Assembly (NCBI GenBank): GCA_027484655.1
Contig: JAIXSM010000031.1
Location: 1 to 45,853 of the forward strand
Source: Hyphomicrobiales bacterium
GTDB taxonomy: Bacteria; Pseudomonadota; Alphaproteobacteria; Rhizobiales; Beijerinckiaceae
Length of the DNA stretch: 45,853 nucleotides
Direction of reading: 5' to 3'
The position numbers and the translations under genes are program-made. This document shows positions 7,645 through 15,791 of the stretch, piece by piece. Numbering within the stretch: position 1 is the first letter of the stretch; each line of letters starts with the position of its first letter. A model generated the notes under the pieces. That model did not search any database and was not told where the DNA came from. It saw nothing but the letters and a program-made list of their open reading frames with translations.

Positions 7645-8604
7645 ATGTCACGCATTCGTTCGGTCGTCGCGGCCGGCCTCATTCTCGCCGGCTCCGCCGC
7701 ATCCGCCCTCGCACAGGCAGGCTTCGGGCCGCTCGTCAGTCCCGCTCAGGTGGCCGAGGCGCAAACCGCATCCGATGCGCTTGTGCTCGACATCCGCGCG
7801 GGCCGCGACGCGGCTGGCAAGACCGCGTTTGAGAACGGGCACATTCCCGGCGCTGTCCCGGCCCCGTATGGCCGCTGGCGCGGGCCCGACAACAACCCCG
7901 GCCAGGTGCCCAACGACGAGGCGCTCACCGCCCTGTTCCGCTCCGTCGGCATCGACGGCAAGCGCCCTGTTGTCGTCGTCCATCAGGGCGCCGATGAGAC
8001 CGACTTCGGGGCTGCTGCCCGCGTGTACTGGACGCTCAAGTCTGCTGGCGTCAGCCAGCTCGCCATTCTCAACGGCGGCATGAACGCCTGGGTGAAGGAC
8101 GGCCGCGAGGTCAGCCGCCAGCCCGTGGCGCCGCGCACGAGCGACTACACCGTCGCCCTGAGCCGCAAGTGGCTTGCGACCCGCGACGAGGTGCGCGCCG
8201 TGGTGGACGGCAAGTCCAACGCAACGCTAATCGATTCGCGTCCCGAGGCTTTCTACAAGGGCGAGACCGCCCATGCGGCGGCGAGCCGGCCGGGCACCCT
8301 GCCCCACGCAAAACTCTTCACCCACAGCCGCTGGTTCACCTCCGGGCCGACCGCCATTGATCCCGCGTCCGCGCAGAAGCTGCTCGCGGACTCCGGCTTC
8401 AAGAAGGACGCGACCCTCGTCTCGTTCTGCAACACGGGCCACTGGGCGGCGACAAACTGGTTCGCCCTGAGCGAACTGGCGGGCGCCGAGAACGTGAAGC
8501 TCTATCCGGAATCCATGGTCGACTGGTCGAACGCCGGGCTGCCCATGGCCAACGTTCCCGGATTGATGCAGAACCTCTGGAAGCAGGTCAAAGGCTGGTT
8601 CTGA
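7645..8604 (+). CDS. Periplasmic tandem-rhodanese sulfurtransferase
   Basis: This exported sulfurtransferase of 319 residues has two rhodanese domains. A signal peptide (ending SALAQ) points to the periplasm. The first domain (about residues 25-155) has HIPGAVPAPYGRW but no cysteine at its active-site loop (VVVVHQGADETD), as is usual for the regulatory half. The second (about 165-290) carries the active loop CNTGHWAATNWF, where the cysteine would hold a persulfide. The ATG at 7645 follows gggagg; the upstream part of the frame is AT-rich operator DNA. It is the first gene of an operon; the transporter gene starts four bases after its stop. It likely handles thiosulfate-derived or persulfide sulfur. 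Confidence 0.9.
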   Translation: MSRIRSVVAAGLILAGSAASALAQAGFGPLVSPAQVAEAQTASDALVLDIRAGRDAAGKTAFENGHIPGAVPAPYGRWRGPDNNPGQVPNDEALTALFRSVGIDGKRPVVVVHQGADETDFGAAARVYWTLKSAGVSQLAILNGGMNAWVKDGREVSRQPVAPRTSDYTVALSRKWLATRDEVRAVVDGKSNATLIDSRPEAFYKGETAHAAASRPGTLPHAKLFTHSRWFTSGPTAIDPASAQKLLADSGFKKDATLVSFCNTGHWAATNWFALSELAGAENVKLYPESMVDWSNAGLPMANVPGLMQNLWKQVKGWF

Positions 8605-8608
8605 TTTC

Positions 8609-9733
8609 ATGACGCAGGCATCTTCCCGCCCGGGGCTCCTCACCCGCTTCGCCGTGGTGGCGGGCGCCCTGGCGGCGGTGGTGGCTGTCGCCGCCGCCGC
8701 TGGCGCACGCTACGGCATTTTGCTGCTCATCGGCCTCGGCCTCGGCGCTGTCCTTGAGGGACTGCGCTTCGGCTTTGTGGGGCCGTGGCGTGCGATGATC
8801 GTGCGCCGCGACCCTGCGGGCCTCATAGCGCAGCTCATCGCCATCGGGCTTGTGGCCGCGGTGTCGATCCCGCTCCTTGCGGCTCATCCGGGCGAGTTGA
8901 TCGGCGCCCACGCGCCGGTGGGCGTCGCGATGATCGGCGGCGCCTTCGTATTTGGCGCAGCCATGCAGATCGTGCTGGGCTGCGGCTCGGGCACGCTGGT
9001 GAACGCGGGCAGCGGCAACCCGGTCGCCGTGCTCGCCCTGCCCTTCTTCGCCATCGGCAGCTTTCTGGGCGCGTACCATATCGACTGGTGGATTGGCCTG
9101 GGGACAGCCCCTGTCGTCACCGCGGCCGGCCTGCTTGGCCCCGTCGGCGGCGTGATCGCGACCCTCGCCGCCCTCGGCGCGGTGGGCGGGCTCGCGCTGC
9201 GCTTTGCGCCCGAAGGCAGCCGCGCATTGCCGCGCCGGCTCATCCTCGCGGCCGTCGCGGTGGCTTTGCTGGCTATTCTGAATCTTGTCGTTTCCGGTCA
9301 GCCGTGGGGCGTCGTTTATGGCCTCGGTCTGTGGGCGGCCAAGGGCGCGCAGGCGCTCGGCGCCGACCTGTCCGGGTCCGCGTTCTGGAGCGCGCCGGGC
9401 AATGCGACCCGGCTGGCTGAAAGCATCCTCACCGACGTGACGTCGTTGACCAATCTGGGGTTGATCGGCGGCGCATGCGCGGTTGCGCTCTGGCGCGCAG
9501 ACCTGAGGGCGGGGCTGCCGAAGCTTCCGGCGCAAGCATGGCTTGCGGTGGTGGTGGCGGGGCTCGCGCTCGGATACTCGTCGCGGCTGGCGTTCGGCTG
9601 CAACGTTGGCGCGTTTTTCAGTGGCATCTCAACAGGTTCGCTGCATGGCTGGGCGTGGTTCGCAGCCGCGTTCGCGGGCTCGGTCGTGGGCGTGCGCTGG
9701 CGCGCGGCGCTCGGCTTCGAAGGAAAGGCGTGA
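8609..9733 (+). CDS. YeeE/YedE-family sulfur-compound transporter
   Basis: This inner-membrane protein of 374 residues has about nine to ten hydrophobic segments. It belongs to the YeeE/YedE (TsuA-like) family, which takes up thiosulfate or moves sulfur-containing groups. Two family signatures with conserved cysteines are visible: VLGCGSGTLVNAGSGN in the first half and LAFGCNVGAFFSGIS in the second, an internal two-fold repeat typical of the family. It begins four bases after the rhodanese stop and ends two bases before the next small gene, so translation is probably coupled. The pairing with an exported rhodanese supports a sulfur role. Thiosulfate is the most likely substrate, but this is not proven. 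Confidence 0.9.
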   Translation: MTQASSRPGLLTRFAVVAGALAAVVAVAAAAGARYGILLLIGLGLGAVLEGLRFGFVGPWRAMIVRRDPAGLIAQLIAIGLVAAVSIPLLAAHPGELIGAHAPVGVAMIGGAFVFGAAMQIVLGCGSGTLVNAGSGNPVAVLALPFFAIGSFLGAYHIDWWIGLGTAPVVTAAGLLGPVGGVIATLAALGAVGGLALRFAPEGSRALPRRLILAAVAVALLAILNLVVSGQPWGVVYGLGLWAAKGAQALGADLSGSAFWSAPGNATRLAESILTDVTSLTNLGLIGGACAVALWRADLRAGLPKLPAQAWLAVVVAGLALGYSSRLAFGCNVGAFFSGISTGSLHGWAWFAAAFAGSVVGVRWRAALGFEGKA

Positions 9734-9735
9734 GG

Positions 9736-9903
9736 ATGACGCGCAGAACCATCGTCGCCCTTCTCGCGGTGGTCGCAGCCACGGGCCTGTGGCTCGACGC
9801 GGCTGGCAGCAAGCCGCTGAACCCGTTCAAGGCCCCGCCATTGTTCGCGCTGGGCTCCGGACAGAGCGCAGGCGGCGCCCATTGCGCGGCGGCGCCAAGA
9901 TAA
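9736..9903 (+). CDS. 55-aa exported or membrane-anchored single-cysteine protein
   Basis: This tiny protein begins two bases after the transporter stop, with its gagg site overlapping that stop. Residues 4-20 form a hydrophobic segment (IVALLAVVAATGLWL) that could be a signal peptide or anchor. A short linker with KPLNPFKAPP follows, then a glycine- and serine-rich tail, LGSGQSAGGAHC, with the protein's only cysteine six residues from the end. I do not know a named family. Its tight position after rhodanese and YeeE suggests a role in periplasmic sulfur handling, for example as a sulfur-accepting thiol. That is inference. Confidence 0.65.
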   Translation: MTRRTIVALLAVVAATGLWLDAAGSKPLNPFKAPPLFALGSGQSAGGAHCAAAPR

Positions 9904-9955
9904 TCGAGAACCTTGGCTGTACGACACGCGCCTGAGTCTGTAGTGTCGCGGCGCT

Positions 9956-10930
9956 GTGATAAAGACATCCCGCGTTTTCGATGAGTCTCCGGGCCGCTCG
10001 TGCCCGCTGCATTACCGCTACTCGCCGGGCGTTTTCGCTCGTCGGGCCGATGCGGGATTGAGCGGTCTCGAAACGCTTTACGTCGCAGGCGGGCTTTACG
10101 GAAACGAACATGCGCTGGAGGCGCTCCTGCGTCTGTTCGAGCGCGAACGCGGCCATGCGGCCCTCGTCTTCAACGGCGATTTCCACTGGTTCGACACCGA
10201 CCCGCGCGTGTTTGAGCGCGTGCAACGCGCGGTGCTGGCCCATGTGGCGATCCGGGGCAACGTGGAGACGGAACTCGCGTCGGAGACGGCGGACGAGCAG
10301 GCGGGATGCGGTTGCGCCTACCCGGCATGGGTGGACGGGCGAACCGTCGCCCGGTCAAACCGCATCCTCTCGCGTTTGCGCGCCAGCGCGCCGTCGCCGT
10401 TGCGCGCGCGCCTCGCCGGACTTCCCATGCATCTGCGCGCCGAGGTGGGCGGTATGCAGGTCGCTATCGTCCATGGCGACGCGGCCTCTCTCGCCGGCTG
10501 GAGCTTCTCGCAAGAGGAAATGCGCGCGCGGGACGGGCAAGCGCGCATTGCAGAGTGGTTCGAGACAGCGCGGGTCGACGCCTTCGCCTGCACGCACACC
10601 TGCCTGCCGATCTATCAGCGCTTCGCCGCCGACGACGGGCTGGAGCGGTGGGTGCTGAACAACGGCGCGGCGGGAATGCCCAACTTCAGGGGCGATCTGG
10701 CGGGCTTGGTGACGCGCGTCTCGGTGCGGCCATTCGAAGGGCGCGGGCGCAGGTTCGGCGCCCGTCGCGGCGACATTCACATGGACGCCATCGCCATCGA
10801 GACAAACGCCGACGCCGTGATGCGCGCGTTTCTCGCGCAATGGCCGGAGGGGAGCGACGCTCACGCCTCCTACCACGCGCGGCTGACGCATGGCCCCGAC
10901 TACGCGCTGTCGCAGGCCATGCGGCTTTGA
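9956..10930 (+). CDS. Calcineurin-like metallophosphoesterase
   Basis: This predicted cytoplasmic metal-dependent phosphoesterase has 324 residues. The family's motifs are present though modified: GGLYGN (replacing the usual GDxHG), VFNGDFHWFD, IRGNVE, IVHGDA and THTCLP. These supply the Asp, Asn and His ligands of a two-metal site. The start is GTG at 9956, chosen because the in-frame N-terminus CPLHYRYSP looks like a conserved domain opening; the ribosome binding site is weak. It follows the sulfur operon by 52 bases on the same strand, so it may be co-transcribed. It converges with the small cupin, with stop codons almost touching. The substrate is unknown. Confidence 0.82.
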   Translation: MIKTSRVFDESPGRSCPLHYRYSPGVFARRADAGLSGLETLYVAGGLYGNEHALEALLRLFERERGHAALVFNGDFHWFDTDPRVFERVQRAVLAHVAIRGNVETELASETADEQAGCGCAYPAWVDGRTVARSNRILSRLRASAPSPLRARLAGLPMHLRAEVGGMQVAIVHGDAASLAGWSFSQEEMRARDGQARIAEWFETARVDAFACTHTCLPIYQRFAADDGLERWVLNNGAAGMPNFRGDLAGLVTRVSVRPFEGRGRRFGARRGDIHMDAIAIETNADAVMRAFLAQWPEGSDAHASYHARLTHGPDYALSQAMRL

Positions 10931-10931
10931 C

Positions 10932-11390
10932 TCAGACCTTCGCAGCCTCGAAGTGGCTCGCGCCTTCGGCCATGTCGAAATTGCGCGCCGCCGCATCAAT
11001 GCGCTTGTCCGTCCCACGCCCCTTGTGGAACGTCTTGATCTGCAGCAGTTCGAGATCGTCTGTACCGCAGCTTTCGAACCAGTAGCGCGCGCCTGCGGGA
11101 ATGAGGATGCCCTCCTGGGGACCGAACTCGCCGCGCACCACGTCCTCGGGACCATAGAAGCGGGCGCGGCCCTTGATCACCATCCACGTGATGTCCACGC
11201 CCGCATGGTAATGCAGGTTGTTCTCACCGCCCTGCCCGAGGCAATGGACCGCCGTCTGGCCGCGCTCGTTGGAGGTGAGGCGCACGATCGCCTTGCGGCG
11301 CGTATAGGACTCCGGCGCCTTGAAGCTGAACGTCTGAATGGCGGCTTCGGCAGCCTCGTGGTCAATGGCCGGGTTGGAAACGTCCGTCAC
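10932..11390 (-). CDS. Single-domain cupin protein
   Basis: This single cupin barrel of 152 residues is probably cytoplasmic. The metal motif is partly kept: NNLHYHAGVDITWMVIKGRARF has the histidine pair, but the usual glutamate is replaced, and the second motif PAGARYWFES has tyrosine where histidine is normal. It may therefore bind metal weakly or act as a sensor or isomerase. The start is GTG at 11390, supported by an aaagggag site eight bases before it; the ATG at 11432 lacks one. It is divergent from the amidase by about 140 bases, suggesting shared control. The function is unknown. Confidence 0.8.
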   Translation of the reverse strand: MTDVSNPAIDHEAAEAAIQTFSFKAPESYTRRKAIVRLTSNERGQTAVHCLGQGGENNLHYHAGVDITWMVIKGRARFYGPEDVVRGEFGPQEGILIPAGARYWFESCGTDDLELLQIKTFHKGRGTDKRIDAAARNFDMAEGASHFEAAKV

Positions 11391-11533
11391 GTATTTTCTC
11401 CCTTTCGGGCGGCTGGCAAGCCGCTGTTTCATGCGTCTCTTTGGACGCTTTGGCGGCGATGGGCAAGGGTCCGCGCAACGCGCGGCGCCGCTTGTGCATG
11501 TCCCCGCCATTACCATGCGAGAGAGGCTGGCAA

Positions 11534-12730
11534 GTGAGCGCGATGGATATCAAGGACACGGTCGGGGCGTTCGTTCCCGGCGGGCTTTTTCGTGTGGACG
11601 GCGCCCCGGGCGGACCGCTGGCGGGCCTAACCTTCGCGGCGAAAGATCTCTTCGACGTCGCAGGCAGGCCCACCGGCGCGGGCAATCCAGATTGGCTGGC
11701 GACACACCCTGTCCCGGAGCGCTCAAGCCCCATCGTGGACGCGCTGCTCGCCGCCGGCGCCACTTTGGTAGGCAAAGTGCTCACGGATGAGATGGCGTTC
11801 AGCCTCCATGGCGACAACATGCACTATGGCGCGCCAATCAACGCCCGCGCGCCGGACCGGGTTACGGGCGGCTCGTCGAACGGCTCTGCCGCCGCCGCCG
11901 CCGCTGGCCTCGTGGACTTCGCGCTGGGCACCGACACGGGCGGCTCGACACGGGTGCCGGCGAGCTACTGCGGCCTCTGGGGCCTGCGCCCGACCCACGG
12001 CCTGCTACCCTCCGAGGGGCTGGTTCCACTACATCCGTCGTTCGACACGCCCACATGGCTCGCGGCCGATCCCGCAACGTTTCTGAAGGTGGCGGACGTC
12101 CTCCTGCCCGCGGCGGACTACCACCCGACCCGGGTGCTGCGCGTGACGGACGCCTTCGCGAATGCGGACCCGCTCTTCACGGAGCCCGCCAACGCCGTGT
12201 TCGCCGCGCTGGCGGACGCCATAGGCCCAGCGCAGGATGTGACCGTCAACGACGGCGCCGGCTTCGATGCGTGGCGCATGGCGTATGCAACCTCCGGCGC
12301 GTACGAGGGATGGGCGATCCACGGCGAGTGGATCCGGCGCTGCAACCCCGTGTTCGCACCAGCCATCGCGGGGCGGTGGCAGGCGGCGAGCGAAGTGACG
12401 GCGGAGGCGGCCGCTGCGGCGCGCGAGGTTTGCGCGCGCATCCGCGCCCATGTGCGGGCGATCATGCAGAGTGACTGCGTGGCGGTTCTGCCCTCCGCCG
12501 CAGGCCTTGCGCCTCTGCGCACGGCGGACGCGGCCACCGTGGACGCACTCAGGATGCGGACCATGGCGGTCACCTGCATCGCCGGAATTGCCGGCCTGCC
12601 GCAGGTGAGCATGCCGTTCACCGCGCCCGACGGCGCCCCTCTCGGCATCTCGCTCATGGGCCCTGCGGGAAGCGACCGGGCGCTGGTTCGCCTTGCGGTG
12701 GAGATCCACGCGGCTGCGGTCAGGGTGTGA
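11534..12730 (+). CDS. Amidase-signature family hydrolase
   Basis: This amide-bond hydrolase of about 398 residues belongs to the amidase signature family. The Ser-cisSer-Lys catalytic core is visible: Lys37 in TFAAKDLFD, the GGSSNGSAAAAAAGL serine loop and the nucleophile region GTDTGGSTRVPAS. The GTG at 11534 is preferred because gagagg lies seven bases before it; the ATG at 11543 is possible. It is divergent from a cupin gene and its last 11 bases overlap the convergent AraC regulator. The substrate is unknown, with small amides or indoleacetamide-like compounds possible. A fragment of a different amidase is preserved at 26471-26599. Confidence 0.88.
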   Translation: MSAMDIKDTVGAFVPGGLFRVDGAPGGPLAGLTFAAKDLFDVAGRPTGAGNPDWLATHPVPERSSPIVDALLAAGATLVGKVLTDEMAFSLHGDNMHYGAPINARAPDRVTGGSSNGSAAAAAAGLVDFALGTDTGGSTRVPASYCGLWGLRPTHGLLPSEGLVPLHPSFDTPTWLAADPATFLKVADVLLPAADYHPTRVLRVTDAFANADPLFTEPANAVFAALADAIGPAQDVTVNDGAGFDAWRMAYATSGAYEGWAIHGEWIRRCNPVFAPAIAGRWQAASEVTAEAAAAAREVCARIRAHVRAIMQSDCVAVLPSAAGLAPLRTADAATVDALRMRTMAVTCIAGIAGLPQVSMPFTAPDGAPLGISLMGPAGSDRALVRLAVEIHAAAVRV

Positions 12731-13754
12731 CTGCGGCGCTTCGGGATCTGTTCCGCAGGTCGTCGGACGGAAGGCGACCGAACAAAGCCTTGTAGTCGGC
12801 TGCAAGGCGACCGAAATGGGAGAAATGAAAATCGTAGCCGAGGCGGGCCAGAGACGTCTTCCCGCCTCGACGCGCGATGGCGTCGCGCAACTGATGCAGT
12901 CGCACAAGCCTGCGATAGGCGACGTAGCCGAGGCCAAAGAACTCCTGAAGCGCGATCTGAATCGTTCGCCGGGAGATCCTGAGGCGTTGCGCAATCTCGT
13001 CGAGGCTAACGTCCTCGTCCCGGTCCAGCGCGGGCGGCTCCCACAACAACGCTTCGATCTCACGTGCAATCTCCACGCGGACAGAGGCCGGCCTGGCGAC
13101 GGGCGCGAAGGCGCCGCTGCACGCCTGCTCGATCACAGTGCGCGTCATTTCAAGCAACGCCTCGCCGTAGCCCGAGAAGAGCTGCCGCGCATCAGCGCAG
13201 AGATCGAAAACATGCGCAGCGCCGGGAGGCGCAACAGCGCCAGCCTCCACCTCCACATGCGCGAGCATTTCCCTGATGCGTCGCCTGAGCTGATGGCCGG
13301 CGCGCGTAACGCCCGCGACGAGGGCGCGACGCCCCGATGGGCCTGCGATCAGGGCGTCAAGTTTCGCACGCAAATCAGCATCGAGAATGGCGGCCGTGCG
13401 CGCCGCATCGAGGTGAATGGAGAAACTTTCCGCCCACTCGCTGCTCAGCGTATCCCGCGATGAGCCAGCCGAGGTGATGACAGCAGCCGATTGCACTTCG
13501 CTCAGAGATTGCAGATAGGCGCGCTGCGAGCGCATCTCCACAAACTCGAGATGGACGCCTTCGCCACAAAACACGCCCCGGGCGCGCAGGTGGCCATCAA
13601 TGACCGTGCGACTTATCCGGATGCCGGGCGCAAGCTCCAGAGAGGCCAAAGTGAACTGGAAGGTTATGGGAGTAACACTGTAGGCGCGCAGATCCCATAA
13701 CCCCGGCGTCGCGAACAATTCAGCATCGCTCGAATGAATAAAACTAGCTTTCAT
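12720..13754 (-). CDS. AraC-family transcriptional regulator
   Basis: This DNA-binding regulator of 344 residues has a long N-terminal sensing domain and a C-terminal AraC helix-turn-helix pair. The DNA-binding part (about 235-335) shows VSLDEIAQRLRISRRTIQIAL and LGYVAYRRLVRLHQLRDAI, then LGYDFHFSHFGRLAADYKALFG. This resembles the EutR-like subgroup, where the sensor is an all-alpha/beta domain rather than a cupin. The ATG at 13754 follows a G-rich stretch; GTG at 13760 is possible. Its upstream region carries an 18-bp palindrome and two direct repeats, so autoregulation is plausible. It converges on the amidase, a candidate target. Confidence 0.88.
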   Translation of the reverse strand: MKASFIHSSDAELFATPGLWDLRAYSVTPITFQFTLASLELAPGIRISRTVIDGHLRARGVFCGEGVHLEFVEMRSQRAYLQSLSEVQSAAVITSAGSSRDTLSSEWAESFSIHLDAARTAAILDADLRAKLDALIAGPSGRRALVAGVTRAGHQLRRRIREMLAHVEVEAGAVAPPGAAHVFDLCADARQLFSGYGEALLEMTRTVIEQACSGAFAPVARPASVRVEIAREIEALLWEPPALDRDEDVSLDEIAQRLRISRRTIQIALQEFFGLGYVAYRRLVRLHQLRDAIARRGGKTSLARLGYDFHFSHFGRLAADYKALFGRLPSDDLRNRSRSAAVTP

Positions 13755-13787
13755 CAGCACCCCATTGGGAGACTGAATCTGGTTTTG

Positions 13788-13818
13788 TTTTTATTCCTGA
13801 CGACTGCCCTTTTTATTC
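13788..13818 (-). promoter_or_regulatory. Paired direct repeats upstream of AraC gene
   Basis: TTTTTATTC occurs twice, at 13788-13796 and 13810-13818, with 22 bases from start to start (about two helical turns). Direct half-sites at this spacing are the usual layout for AraC-family binding. They lie 34 to 64 bases upstream of the regulator's ATG. Confidence 0.45.
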
Positions 13819-13836
13819 ATCCGTAAATTTACGGAT
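13819..13836. promoter_or_regulatory. 18-bp perfect palindrome upstream of AraC gene
   Basis: ATCCGTAAATTTACGGAT is fully self-complementary, AT-rich in the centre, and abuts the direct repeats at 13788-13818. It lies about 65 bases before the ATG at 13754 and about 80 bases from the convergently placed end of the ABC-F gene. It is a strong candidate operator for a dimeric regulator. No T-run follows, so a terminator is less likely. Confidence 0.55.
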
Positions 13837-13914
13837 ATCAAATACGCGGCCGAAGCTAGCGCCTGTCTGGCGCGCTGCCTTCGGCATGCTATCCATTATT
13901 CCGCGCGACGGGCG

Positions 13915-15537
13915 TCAACTGTGAACGCCGGGCGCCTCCTGCCCAGTGCGCGCCACATACTCGGTATAGCCGCCGCCGTACTTGTGGACGCCATCCGGCG
14001 TAATTTCGAGCACGCGGTTCGACAAGGCGGCGAGGAAGCGACGGTCGTGGGACACGAACAGCATCGAACCTTCGTAGTTGGACAGCGCGGTGACCAGCAT
14101 CTCCTTGGTCATCAGATCGAGATGGTTGGTCGGCTCGTCCAGCACGAGAAAATTCGGCGGATCGTAAAGCATCTTCGCCATGACGAGGCGCGCCTTCTCG
14201 CCACCGGACAACACCCGGCATTTCTTCTCGATGTCGTCGCCTGAAAAGCCGAAACACCCGGCGAGCGCGCGCAAAGACCCCTGCCCCGCCTGCGGGAACG
14301 AGCGCTCAAGCGACTCAAAGATCGTCTCGTCGCCCTGCAAAAGCTCCATGGCGTGCTGGGCGAAGTAGCCCATCTTCACGCTGCCGCCGATGTTGACGAT
14401 CCCGTCGCTGGGCTCCGACGCGCCGGCGATGAGCTTCAGCAGCGTCGACTTTCCCGCGCCGTTCACGCCCATGACGCACCAGCGCTCCTTGCGGCGAATG
14501 GAGAAGTCGAGCCCTTCGAAAATAGCCCGCGACCCATATCGCTTGTGAACGCTCTTCAGGGTGACCACATCCTCGCCGGAGCGGGGCGCCGCGGGAAAAT
14601 CGAACAGCACGGTCTGGCGCCGGCGCGGCGGCTCGACGCGATCAATCTTCTCAAGTTTCTTCACGCGGCTCTGCACCTGCGCCGCGTGGGACGCCCGCGC
14701 CTTGAAGCGCTCGATGAACTTGATCTCCTTCGCCAGCATCGCCTGCTGGCGCTCAAACTGCGCCTGCTGCTGCTTTTCATTCAGCGCGCGTTGCTGCTCA
14801 TAAAATTCGTAGTCGCCGGAGTAGGCGGTTAGCGACCCGCCGTCGATCTCAAGGATGCCGCCCACCACGCGGTTCATGAACTCTCGATCATGCGAGGTCA
14901 TCAGCAGCGCGCCATCATACGTCTTCAGGAAACCTTCAAGCCAGATCAGGCTCTCGATATCCAGATGGTTGCTGGGCTCGTCGAGCAGCATGGCGTCCGG
15001 GCGCATGAGGAGGATGCGGGCGAGCGCGACGCGCATTTTCCAGCCGCCGGACAACGCGCCGACGTCGCCGTCCATCATCTCCTCGCTGAAACTCAGGCCC
15101 GCCAAAACCTCGCGCGCCTTCCCCTCCAGCGCATAGCCGCCAAGCTCCTCGAAGCGCGCCTGGGCCTCGCCATAACGCTCGATCAGCGATTCCATCTCGT
15201 CCGCACGGTCGGGATCCGCCAGCGCGGCCTCAAGATCGCGCAGCTCGGCCGCAACGCCGCTCACCGGTCCGGCGCCATCCATGACGGCGGCGACAGCGCT
15301 CTGACCGGACATCTCGCCAACATCCTGGCTGAAGTAGCCAATGGTGACGCCGCGATCGACGCTCACGCGGCCCTCGTCCGGCGGCTCCTGCCCGGTAATC
15401 ATGCGAAACAGCGTCGTCTTGCCAGCGCCGTTAGGCCCCACAAGCCCGACCTTTTCTCCGCGCTGGAGCGCAGCCGAGGCCTCAATGAACAGAAGCTGCT
15501 GCCCGTTCTGTTTGCTGACGGCTTCGAGACGAATCAT
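13915..15537 (-). CDS. ABC-F family ATPase (ribosome-associated type)
   Basis: This soluble twin-ATPase of 540 residues belongs to the ABC-F family, which acts on the ribosome's E-site in translation control or antibiotic protection. Domain 1 has Walker A GPNGAGKTT, signature LSGGWKMRVALAR and Walker B LLDEPSNHLD. Domain 2 has GVNGAGKST, LSGGEKARLVMAK and LDEPTNHLD. The linker between them (about 245-310) is rich in Gln, Arg and Lys, as expected of the tRNA-contacting arm. There are no membrane segments. The length fits YbiT-like members. It is a likely core gene, unrelated to its neighbours; the ribosome binding site at 15537 is poor. Confidence 0.9.
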   Translation of the reverse strand: MIRLEAVSKQNGQQLLFIEASAALQRGEKVGLVGPNGAGKTTLFRMITGQEPPDEGRVSVDRGVTIGYFSQDVGEMSGQSAVAAVMDGAGPVSGVAAELRDLEAALADPDRADEMESLIERYGEAQARFEELGGYALEGKAREVLAGLSFSEEMMDGDVGALSGGWKMRVALARILLMRPDAMLLDEPSNHLDIESLIWLEGFLKTYDGALLMTSHDREFMNRVVGGILEIDGGSLTAYSGDYEFYEQQRALNEKQQQAQFERQQAMLAKEIKFIERFKARASHAAQVQSRVKKLEKIDRVEPPRRRQTVLFDFPAAPRSGEDVVTLKSVHKRYGSRAIFEGLDFSIRRKERWCVMGVNGAGKSTLLKLIAGASEPSDGIVNIGGSVKMGYFAQHAMELLQGDETIFESLERSFPQAGQGSLRALAGCFGFSGDDIEKKCRVLSGGEKARLVMAKMLYDPPNFLVLDEPTNHLDLMTKEMLVTALSNYEGSMLFVSHDRRFLAALSNRVLEITPDGVHKYGGGYTEYVARTGQEAPGVHS

Positions 15538-15791
15538 CTGACGACAACACCCGCAAGTTTCATGACGCTGCAGGGGTTAATGCATCCGCCGATGGGGGGA
15601 AAGTCCCCGCGCAAAACCCGCGATTGAAACGCAACCCGCTCGCTGCCTGCGCCAGATGCGCGCACAAAGCGGCGCTGAGCCGTCGAAACCATGACCAACT
15701 GCGAACGTAGCAGTGGAAAACCACTTGGCGCCATAGACGCGACTCAGTCAGCAAGCTCTACGTTAACCATGACTGGAGGCGGGACTATCTC

